13,451 bases of DNA from Bacteroidia bacterium (GTDB lineage Bacteria > Bacteroidota > Bacteroidia > Bacteroidales > Rikenellaceae), in NCBI GenBank assembly GCA_025999315.1, contig BNXD01000040.1, positions 1-13,451 of the forward strand, given 5' to 3'. The notes below the pieces were generated by a model. The model did not search any database. It was not told the DNA's origin and saw only the letters and a program-made list of their open reading frames with translations. Made by a program: the position numbers and the translations under genes. Of this stretch, positions 1 to 6,234 are shown one piece after another; position 1 is the first letter of the stretch, and the number at the start of each line of letters is the position of its first letter.

Positions 1-138
1 AAATTGCCTTGGTCCTCGCTGCGACGCCAAACCTCCGACTTTTAGTCCCCTTGCGGGGCCTAACGTCGTCAAACAAGTGGCGTCGCTTTTCACTCAGCCC
101 TGCGGCAATTTTTGAACCGCCCGTCGCTCAATGCCGGG
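1..138. repeat. Left arm of a long inverted repeat flanking the locus
   Basis: This stretch matches the reverse complement of 12666-12802 at roughly 85% identity by eye. Conserved blocks include the segment around cctccgacttttagtcccc, the following cggggcct and acgtcgtc, the tgcggcaattttt block, and gctcaatgccggg at the inner end. No credible gene lies in 1-509; the short reading frames there are made of repeated sequence. The two arms face each other across the whole sugar-utilisation locus. The window begins inside the repeat, so its true outer edge is unknown. Confidence 0.75.
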
Positions 139-337
139 GTTACTTCGCCTCTTCGAGGCGATTTGGAAAGTGTTGTTGCGCTTTCTGAACAGACAACGTG
201 TATGGCTGCCTAAGTTGTCGGGCGTCTTTGTGCGAGCCAACAACACCCGTCGCTCAATGCCGGGGTTGCCTCGCCTCTTCGAGGCGATTTGGAAAGTGTT
301 GTTGCACTTTCTGAACAGACGAACGTATATGGTTGCC
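116..337. repeat. Two direct repeat units of about 90 bp spaced 126 bp apart
   Basis: The unit starting near 122 recurs near 248 with only a few differences. It runs from cgtcgctcaatgccgggg through the small hairpin cgcctcttcgaggcg and ggaaagtgttgttg to tttctgaacagac. Between the units lies one copy (219-244) of the GCGTC..TTTGC..GCCAACA core that recurs at 990, 12964, 13051, 13140 and 13398. Three other frames are open for 60-100 codons, but their peptides merely repeat with the DNA, so I treat them as non-coding. The rest of 338-472 shows nothing I can name. Confidence 0.8.
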
Positions 338-472
338 TTTTGCGGCCCGCAGCCCAAAAAGCGCAGAGTGTGGCCGCAGTTGTGTCGGCCTCTGCGAGGC
401 CGAAGCAGACAGCCGAAAATAAATATCTTATAGCGACCCGCCTTTCAAAGTGCCTTTTTGCAAAACTAATTT

Positions 473-490
473 TCAACTGTTAATTCACAT
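473..490. repeat. Solitary end of the 18-bp TIR element
   Basis: The sequence tcaactgttaattcacat differs at one base from the right terminal repeat of the elements at 3700-4139 and 12292-12606. The sequence to its left does not resemble the interior of those elements, so only the end survives. It lies 20 bp upstream of the truncated sulfatase start. Confidence 0.55.
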
Positions 491-509
491 TAATTATTCA
501 AAACATCAT

Positions 510-848
510 ATGACTAACAGATATTTTTGCCGTGCGTTGGCTGCTGTGGGTGTCGCAGGGGTGGCCGTTGCGCCTGCCGTTGCGGAAGCGGCGACCTCTA
601 CTGCCAAAACCGCCCGCGCCGCCGGAGCCCTCGGCCAGAAACCTGACGTGGTGATCATCGTGGCCGACGACCTTGGCTGGGGCGATGTGAGCTATCACGG
701 CAGTGCGATCAGAACGCCCAACATCGACCGTCTGGTGCGGCAGGGCATCGAACTGGACCGTTACTACACCGCCCCGGTCAGTTCGCCCACTCGCGCGGGC
801 CTGCTGACCGGCCGCTATCCCAACCGTTTCGGCATACGGCAGACTTAA
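510..848 (+). pseudogene. S1-family sulfatase, N-terminal fragment only
   Basis: The frame encodes 112 residues, whereas S1 sulfatases usually have about 450-550. The ATG at 510 follows an A-rich stretch typical of Bacteroidota starts and opens a signal peptide with a hydrophobic Ala/Val-rich core. The mature part begins with [15 protein letters not shown], where the paired Asp would bind calcium. It continues through TPNIDRL to the catalytic motif SSPTRAG, in which a Ser (Ser-type, S-x-P-x-R) would become formylglycine, and then GRYPNRFG. It stops at TAA two to three codons later. The rest of the fold, including the GKWH-like and DNG motifs, is absent, and no continuation appears in 849-1152. 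It resembles the intact sulfatase at 1153-2517 but is a different paralogue. It is most likely a decayed gene cut by repeat insertion or deletion; a secreted stub is possible but would lack activity. Confidence 0.85.
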
Positions 849-1152
849 GGTCAAAGCAAGAACGCTACCTGTTTTTCGACTCCCCGCCCGCCCCCCAGCG
901 GCTAAGGCCGCTGCCGGACGAGGGAGTCGGCAGTTTTGACAGGCAAAACTGCAAGATGGAGGCGGGCGTCCCTCTGCTTGCTTTCCTTCGCAGGCGTCTC
1001 TTTGCCCGCCAACAATCCCCTTTGTTTTGTGCGCCCTCGCCTGACGGCTTCGGGATTCGCGGTTACAATGCAGCCCCGCCGTCTGCGGGCCACAAATTTT
1101 TGCTGTCAATATCGATCCTCCCCCGCCCTTCGGCTCCCCCCCCCCGCACGGC
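849..1152. other. Gene-free, structured spacer between convergent sulfatase genes
   Basis: Two strong hairpin systems sit at its left end. An outer stem, cgactccc (877-884) with gggagtcg (922-929), encloses agcggc/gccgct (897-912). Immediately after it comes a perfect 9-bp stem, gcagttttg/caaaactgc (930-952), with a 5-nt loop. At 990-1016 there is another copy of the GCGTC..TTTGC..GCCAACA repeat core. The frames open here have no recognisable protein features. A run of ten C lies at 1136-1145, close to the 3' end of the downstream minus-strand gene. The hairpins could end transcription arriving from either side, but no strong T-tract follows them. Confidence 0.5.
1136..1145. other. Ten-base C homopolymer (G10 on the minus strand)
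   Basis: Ten consecutive C lie just downstream of the minus-strand sulfatase stop codon at 1153-1155. The run is outside the reading frame, so length changes would not shift the protein. It is a replication- and sequencing-slippage site. Confidence 0.9.
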
Positions 1153-2517
1153 CTACTTGCGCGCCTGCGCTGGCGGCACAAGGCGTTTGCCCCAGAAGGC
1201 GAGCAGTTCGGAACGCAGTTCGGCGACTATCCTGGGGTTGCGCGAGGCCACGTCGCGGCTCTCCTTTTCGTCCAGACGCAGGTTGTAGAGCTCGGCCCCC
1301 GAACCGTCTTCGTTCATGATCAGCTTCCATTCGCCACGGCGAATGGCAAGGCCCGGACTGCGGTCTGTCGGAGGAAAGTTGTAGAAACGGTTGTGCCCAA
1401 AGTCCCACTTCAGGTCGGTCGAGCGTTTGCAGGGTGTGCCCAGCAACGCGCGGCTCATATCCTCGCCGCCATAGTCGAACCCCTCGGGCAGCCGTGCTCC
1501 GGCGATCGCACACAGGCTCGGCAACAGATCGACCGCCCCCAAAACGGTGGTGCGATCGACCGCCCCGGCCTTGACATGGCCCTTCCAGCGCACCACCAGA
1601 GGCATGCGTATGCCTCCCTCGTAGAGGCTGCACTTCATCCCCCGCAGACCGTTGGTACGCTGACGCTCGAACGACGGGTTGGGCCCGTTGTCGCTCGAGA
1701 AGATCACCACGGTGCGCTCGGCGATGCCCAGCCTCTCGAGCCCCTCGATCAGAAGCCCTATCTGACGGTCATACTCGGCGAGCGTCTGGCGAAAATTGGG
1801 CTCGGTGGTCCAGCTCTTCTCGTTGTCGACAAAGGGCCCGGAGGGGACCCACGGGGTGTGCATGTCGTCGGGCCAAAGGTTGACAAAACAAGGTCGGTCG
1901 GTGTTACGAGCCATAAAATCGAGCGTTTTCTCAACGAAATAGGCCGTGCGATCCCACCGTTTGATCGAGTCGCGCGGGCTCCATATCCATTTCGGGTCGC
2001 CCGTGATCAGCGGATCGGGGTCGGGGCTCTCCCACGTGGAGACATACTCGTCGAAGCCGTAGGAGGTGATCGACGGGGCGTTCTTCACGTCGCGTCCGCC
2101 GCCCATGTGCCACTTGCCGAAGTGACCGGTGGCATAGCCCGCCTCCTTCATCGCCCGGGCCATCGACGGGAACGACGGATCGAGCCAGTCTGCCTGTCCG
2201 ATGCGCGCATTGCCCGCTCGCGTCTGCAGGTAGCACGTTATGCCCACCTGCAACGGACACATGCCCGTGGTGAGCCCCGCCCGCGAGGGCGAACTGACCG
2301 GGGCCGCCGAGTAGTAGTTGCGCACCACCAGCCCCTCGCGGGCCAGGCGATCGATATTGGGCGTGGCGACCCATCCCGAATTGAGGAACGAGACGTCGCC
2401 CACACCCATGTCGTCGGTGTAGATGATCAGTATGTTGGGCTGCACAGCCGGGGCTTTGGCGTGCGCCGCCAAAGCCCCGACCGTGAGCGCTCCTGTCAAA
2501 ACCGTTCGTTTGTTCAT
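1153..2517 (-). CDS. Secreted S1-family sulfatase (Ser-type)
   Basis: The product is 454 aa, full length for an S1 sulfatase, which hydrolyses sulfate esters on sugars or other molecules. Residues 1-20 form a cleavable signal peptide, so it should act in the periplasm or beyond. Visible active-site elements are Asp35-Asp36 in TDDMG (calcium), Ser75 in SSPSR (the residue converted to formylglycine), Lys135 and His137 in GKWH, His220 in DDMHTPW, Asp276-Asn277 in SSDNG, and Lys295. Ser-type enzymes need a radical-SAM maturase (anSME), which is not in this window. The start overlaps the stop of the upstream aldose epimerase by ATGA, indicating translational coupling. I cannot assign an S1 subfamily or substrate. 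Its pairing with a mutarotase and SusCD suggests a sulfated glycan. All key residues look intact. Confidence 0.95.
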   Translation of the reverse strand: MNKRTVLTGALTVGALAAHAKAPAVQPNILIIYTDDMGVGDVSFLNSGWVATPNIDRLAREGLVVRNYYSAAPVSSPSRAGLTTGMCPLQVGITCYLQTRAGNARIGQADWLDPSFPSMARAMKEAGYATGHFGKWHMGGGRDVKNAPSITSYGFDEYVSTWESPDPDPLITGDPKWIWSPRDSIKRWDRTAYFVEKTLDFMARNTDRPCFVNLWPDDMHTPWVPSGPFVDNEKSWTTEPNFRQTLAEYDRQIGLLIEGLERLGIAERTVVIFSSDNGPNPSFERQRTNGLRGMKCSLYEGGIRMPLVVRWKGHVKAGAVDRTTVLGAVDLLPSLCAIAGARLPEGFDYGGEDMSRALLGTPCKRSTDLKWDFGHNRFYNFPPTDRSPGLAIRRGEWKLIMNEDGSGAELYNLRLDEKESRDVASRNPRIVAELRSELLAFWGKRLVPPAQARK

Positions 2518-3641
2518 TTGACCGAGAATCTATAGATGCAGGTTTGGGTATATACCTCGCCCGGCAGCAACACCGTCGACGGGAAGTCGGGGTAGTTGGG
2601 CGAGTCGGGGAACTTCTGGGTCTCGAGGGCCAGCGACTCGCGATAGCGCAACTGACGGCCGTACTTGCCCTCGCCCGAGCTCTCGTTGAAGAAGTTACCG
2701 CTGTAGAACTGCAACCCGGGCTGATCGCTCAGCACCTCCATGAAGCGGCCGCTGGCGGGCTCCCAGAGCGTCGCCACCACCTCCACGCCATCGCCAGCGC
2801 GGTCGATCACCCAGTTGTGGTCGTAGCCCGCCCCCATACGCAACTGCTCGTCGCTCAGGTCGATACGCTCGCCGATGGTGTGCGGTGTGCGAAAGTCGAA
2901 CGGAGTGCCCTCCACCGGGGCCAGTTCGCCGGTGGGGATCAGCACACTGTCCACCGGCGTGGTGCGGCTGGCGTTGATGGTCAGCACATTGTCAAGGATC
3001 GTGCCGTTGCCCTCGCCTTTGAGGTTGAAAAACGAGTGGTGCGAGAGGTTCAGCACCGTCGGCGCGTCGGTCGTAGCCCGGTAGGTGATCACAAATTCGT
3101 TGCCGGGGGTCAACTCGTAGGTCATCTCGATGGCACGGTTGCCGGGAAAACCCTCCTCGCCGTCGCCGGACGTATAGGTGAGCACGAGCTTGTTACCTGT
3201 TACCGACTTGACCTCCCAGACCACGCGATCCAGACCGTTGATACCTCCGTGGAGGGTCTGGCCGTTGTTGTTCGTCGGCAGGCTATACTCCACCCCGTCG
3301 AGGGTGAAACGCCCCGCGGCGATGCGGTTGGCATAAGGCCCCACCACCGCCCCGAGAAACCGCTCGCCGGTGTAGTTGACATAGCGGTCGAGGTTCTGGT
3401 GGCCCAGCACCACATCTTCATACCGGCCCTGTTTGTCGGGCGTCCAGAGCGACACCACGCGCGCACCGTAATTGGTCACCTGCATGGTCAGCTTGCCCGC
3501 CTCGAGGGTGTAGAGCCCCACCTGCCGGCCATCGATCACTGCCTCGAAATCGGCCGCCTTCATCAACACAACGCCCGGCCGGCTCTCCCCGCACCCGGAA
3601 CACACGGCCGCAAGGGCAAAAAACAAAAGGATTTTTTTCAT
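2514..3641 (-). CDS. galM: Aldose 1-epimerase (galactose mutarotase), lipoprotein
   Basis: The product is 375 aa, the usual GalM length plus an export signal. It interconverts alpha and beta anomers of aldoses such as galactose or glucose. Family landmarks are NYGARVVSLW near 57-66, Asn105-Arg106 in NRIAAGRF, His131 in TLHGG, the catalytic base region LSHHSFFNL with His202, Asp274 in GYDHNW, and the catalytic Glu340 in LETQKFPDSPN. Residues 1-17 form a lipoprotein signal with Cys17 the likely lipidated residue (CSGC; position -3 is unusual). The enzyme would therefore sit in the envelope rather than the cytosol. It is first in a pair with the sulfatase, overlapping by 4 bp. I see no clear TAnnTTTG promoter in the 58 bp upstream, so the pair may be read from susCD across the repeat gap or from a promoter within it. 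The family call is secure; the sugar is not known. Confidence 0.95.
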   Translation of the reverse strand: MKKILLFFALAAVCSGCGESRPGVVLMKAADFEAVIDGRQVGLYTLEAGKLTMQVTNYGARVVSLWTPDKQGRYEDVVLGHQNLDRYVNYTGERFLGAVVGPYANRIAAGRFTLDGVEYSLPTNNNGQTLHGGINGLDRVVWEVKSVTGNKLVLTYTSGDGEEGFPGNRAIEMTYELTPGNEFVITYRATTDAPTVLNLSHHSFFNLKGEGNGTILDNVLTINASRTTPVDSVLIPTGELAPVEGTPFDFRTPHTIGERIDLSDEQLRMGAGYDHNWVIDRAGDGVEVVATLWEPASGRFMEVLSDQPGLQFYSGNFFNESSGEGKYGRQLRYRESLALETQKFPDSPNYPDFPSTVLLPGEVYTQTCIYRFSVK

Positions 3642-3699
3642 AAGAGTTTATTATAGATTAGTTTCGTAGCCGTTGTGTGATTTAGAATGTCGGTTTTTC

Positions 3700-4139
3700 A
3701 TGCGAATCAGTAGTTAAAACTCAAAATGTCATGCTGAGCGAAGTCTTCCCGACGCTGCGAGCGAGGGCAGAGTCGAACTTGTTCGAGCTATGCCGAGCCG
3801 CGAGGAGGAAGCCGAAAGCAACCATCTCCGCCCATGTCATGCTGAGCGAAGTCTACCCGACGCTGCGAGCGAGGGCAGAGTCGAACTTGTTCGAGCCATG
3901 CCGGGCCGCGAGGAGTAAGCCGAAGGCAACCATCTCCGCCCATGTCATGCTGAGCGTAGCGGAATGAAATGGAGCGAAGTCGAAGCATCTAAAAAAAACT
4001 GACATGGCAGCATTGCCGAGACCCTTCACTTCGTTCAGGGTGACATGAAAAGAGTTTCGCTTCAGGGCGCATGACATAAAAATTGATGGCGCGATAAAGC
4101 GTTGATAAGCAAGCATGAGTTTCAACCGTTAATTCGCAT
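3700..4139. repeat. MITE-like element copy A (440 bp) with 18-bp-type terminal inverted repeats
   Basis: The left end is atgcgaatcagtagttaaaa and the right end is ttcaaccgttaattcgcat; these are imperfect versions of the perfect 18-bp ends of copy B (12292-12606). The interior holds units of 108 bp at 3726-3833 and 3834-3941, plus a shortened third unit starting at 3942. Each begins atgtcatgctgagcg and contains gagctatgccgagccgcg or a close variant. A hairpin pairs the block near 3970-3990 with acccttcacttcgttcaggg near 4019-4040. Because the 108-bp period is a multiple of three, a frame with repeating peptide stays open, but there is no gene. No transposase is present, so the element would be non-autonomous. 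I found no convincing target-site duplication. Confidence 0.7.
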
Positions 4140-4260
4140 GATTCAACAATATTGCCGATACCCTTCACTTCGTTCAGGGTGACATAATAACTTCGTTCAG
4201 AGTGTCATGAAAAGAGTTTCGCTTTAGGGTAGCACAACATAAAAAGGAAATCTCTCGCTC
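4140..4260. repeat. Partial second copy of the element's right half
   Basis: Downstream of copy A, the order attgccga, acccttcacttcgttcaggg, gtcatgaaaagagtttcgct and acataaaaa repeats what is seen at about 4010-4080 of copy A, with a short duplicated cttcgttcag stretch in between. The left half and a closing terminal repeat are missing. The remaining 4261-4299 shows nothing recognisable, and no terminator for susD is evident. Confidence 0.6.
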
Positions 4261-4299
4261 AAGGCCGCATCCGTAATGACAATTGGTCATCCCCCTCCC

Positions 4300-6003
4300 C
4301 TAAAATCCCGGATTCTGGTGCACGTATCCCTTGTTGCGCTCAATTTCGTTTTCGGGTTTGGGCCAGAACTTTTTGCGCGAGGCCATCACCGAGTTGGTTG
4401 CGAACCAGTCGCTCCCCTCGGCGATGCGGGCGGGGATGTAGGTGTTCATCATGTAGTCGTACATCAGGGTGTTGTTGTCCCACATCATGCGTTTGAGGTC
4501 GAACCAGCGTTTGTGCTCGCCCGCAAACTCCAGCCCGCGCTCCATGAATACCAGCCAGCGAAACTGCTCTTTGGTCAGCGTGCGGCCGATGTTGTCGCTC
4601 TGCGCGAGGTTGACGAATTTGGGCCATATCCTGCCGGTGCCGTTGGCCTTGCGGGCGCGGGCGCGGATCACGTCGAGAGCCTCGCACGCCTTCTCATATT
4701 CGCCCAGCTCGTTCCACGCCTCGGCCTTGATCAGGTACATGTCGGCCAGACGCATCTTGACCACATCGTTGGCGTTGGTGCGCGTGTTGGCCCCTGTCGG
4801 GTCGATATACTTGCGTATGTGGGCATTCTGCGTGCCTGCCGGATAGGCCTTTCGCGATGTGAAAACGCCGGTAGTGTTGTTTTGGGTGGAGTAGTCGCGC
4901 CAGAAGGTGGTCTCGATGCGATAGTCCTTCGAGGGGAGGTTGGCGTCGTCCTCGTTCCTGGCGCCGTCGCTGTAGCCCAACTGGTCAATATCCTTGCAGA
5001 AGAAGCGTATGAACCACTTCTGCACCTTGATCACCCCGTTGCCTGTGCCTGTAGCGTCGCCGCTTATATGGCCGCCGTTCGCATCGAACCCGTTCACGTT
5101 GAACAGCCACGCCATGGCGTTGCCCAGCCCGTCGGCCACGGCAGCCTCCTTGTCGGCGAAGGCCGTAACGTAGAATATCTTCTCGGCGGCAGCGTCGGCC
5201 TTCTTTTTGATGTCCCACAGATCGGCATAGTTGGCCATCAGCGAATACTGCATCGAGTTGATCACCGTATCGGCATGTTTGATGGCCAGCTCCCACTGCC
5301 CGAGCGTATTGTAGACGTCGGCCAGATAGGCGTGGGCCGCGCCGTTGGTAACACGCCCCGCCTCGGCCACCAACTCCTTGGCCAGGGGCAGCTTGGTGTG
5401 GTCGGGATCGCCGTCCCGGTGCAGGGCGGCATACTTAAGGTCGTCGATGATCGCCTGATAGACCTCCTCGACGGGCGAGTCGCCCAGATAGGCCTCCTCG
5501 AGCGTCTCCACCGGCTCCAGATGCAACGGCACGCCGTCGATGCCTCCGTACGCCCTCACCAGCTCATAGTAGAACAGCCCGCGCAGGAAGTGCGCCTCGG
5601 CCAGGATACGCTCCTGCACCGTCCGGGTGGCCGGGCTGAAATCGATCTGCGGAACGTATTTGATCACATTGTTGGCGACGTTGATGGCGTTGTAGTAGTT
5701 GGCCCATGCGTTGGTCGCCATCGCCGTGCGCGAGTCATGGGTGTTGCCCGTAACGTACTGTCCCTCGCCGCCGGTGGTGTAGAGGCAGTCGGTCGACCCG
5801 GCCTCGATCACGTGGAAGTTCCACTTCAGGTAGCTGTTGGGATAGAAATATGAGTAGATGCCGTTCAGGCCGGTCTGCGCATCGGTCTCGGTCTTGAAGA
5901 AGTCGTCCTTGTTCTTGCGATCCACCATCTCGGTCTTCAGACACGAGGCGAGCACGACGCCCGTGGTCGCAATGACCGCAATGTATTTTATGTTTGTTTT
6001 CAT
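4300..6003 (-). CDS. susD: SusD/RagB-family outer-membrane glycan-binding lipoprotein
   Basis: The product is 567 aa, typical for SusD. It is the lipid-anchored lid that captures glycan at the cell surface and hands it to the partner SusC channel. The signal peptide ends in the lipobox LASC with Cys21 lipidated. N-terminal helices carry the usual TETDAQTGLNGIY (39-51) and a W..YY.AI..AN pattern (100-111). AEAHFLRGLFYYELVRAYGG lies at 135-154. The C-terminal RagB/SusD domain shows MRLADMYLIKAEAWNELG (417-434), an A..ALD.IRARA segment, and FMERGLEFAGEHKRWFDLKR (486-505). It ends in NPGF, as many SusD proteins do. It follows susC in the same direction, but 231 bp separate them, unusually far, because of the palindromic element at 6028-6228. 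The symbol denotes the family; the glycan is not starch by any evidence here. Confidence 0.96.
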   Translation of the reverse strand: MKTNIKYIAVIATTGVVLASCLKTEMVDRKNKDDFFKTETDAQTGLNGIYSYFYPNSYLKWNFHVIEAGSTDCLYTTGGEGQYVTGNTHDSRTAMATNAWANYYNAINVANNVIKYVPQIDFSPATRTVQERILAEAHFLRGLFYYELVRAYGGIDGVPLHLEPVETLEEAYLGDSPVEEVYQAIIDDLKYAALHRDGDPDHTKLPLAKELVAEAGRVTNGAAHAYLADVYNTLGQWELAIKHADTVINSMQYSLMANYADLWDIKKKADAAAEKIFYVTAFADKEAAVADGLGNAMAWLFNVNGFDANGGHISGDATGTGNGVIKVQKWFIRFFCKDIDQLGYSDGARNEDDANLPSKDYRIETTFWRDYSTQNNTTGVFTSRKAYPAGTQNAHIRKYIDPTGANTRTNANDVVKMRLADMYLIKAEAWNELGEYEKACEALDVIRARARKANGTGRIWPKFVNLAQSDNIGRTLTKEQFRWLVFMERGLEFAGEHKRWFDLKRMMWDNNTLMYDYMMNTYIPARIAEGSDWFATNSVMASRKKFWPKPENEIERNKGYVHQNPGF

Positions 6004-6027
6004 CGCTGTGCAAATTTAAGAAACTTG

Positions 6028-6228
6028 GAGCTTGTTTAAAAATATTAAGTTTAATATATTATATCCGAGTTGTTTGAGTTTTTATATTTCGGGAACTTTC
6101 CGATCTGTTTTCCGCGCTTTTGTCCTGCCGCCCCCCGCTTGCATGGCCCGCTATGCGCGGGAGAGCGGCAGAACAAAATCATCAAAAACCAGAACAGAAA
6201 TTTCTCCGAAATATTTTTAAACAAACTC
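6028..6228. repeat. 201-bp palindromic element between susC and susD
   Basis: The outer arms gagcttgtttaaaaatatt (6028-6046) and its inverse (6210-6228) match at 18 of 19 positions. Nested inside, ttttgtcctgccgc (6118-6131) pairs with gcggcagaacaaaa (6165-6178), 13 of 14. A small cccgc/gcggg hairpin sits at the centre. Further matches between the arms (atatttcgg near 6085 with ccgaaatat near 6206) make the whole unit roughly symmetrical. In the susCD transcript it would fold into a long hairpin ending 25 nt before the susD start. It could be a MITE, an mRNA processing or attenuation structure, or an invertible segment; the nested symmetry favours the first two. Confidence 0.75.
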
Positions 6229-6234
6229 TTAAGG

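Noticed and set aside
94..483. Short overlapping open frames on both strands near the left edge
   Set aside because: All are built from the 126-bp-spaced direct repeats; peptide repeats mirror DNA repeats and no frame is favoured.
3731..3967. Open frame with a repeating peptide (LSEVFPTLRARAESN-like) in the element, and a similar one at 12275-12469
   Set aside because: The peptide repeat simply follows the 108-bp DNA period, which is divisible by three. It lies within a terminal-inverted-repeat element and has no gene-like start context.
6011..6018. TAAATTTG (minus strand) as a separate susD promoter
   Set aside because: It matches the -7 consensus, but it lies only 7 nt before the susD ATG, which would require a leaderless transcript. 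There is no -33 box. susD is more likely co-transcribed with susC.
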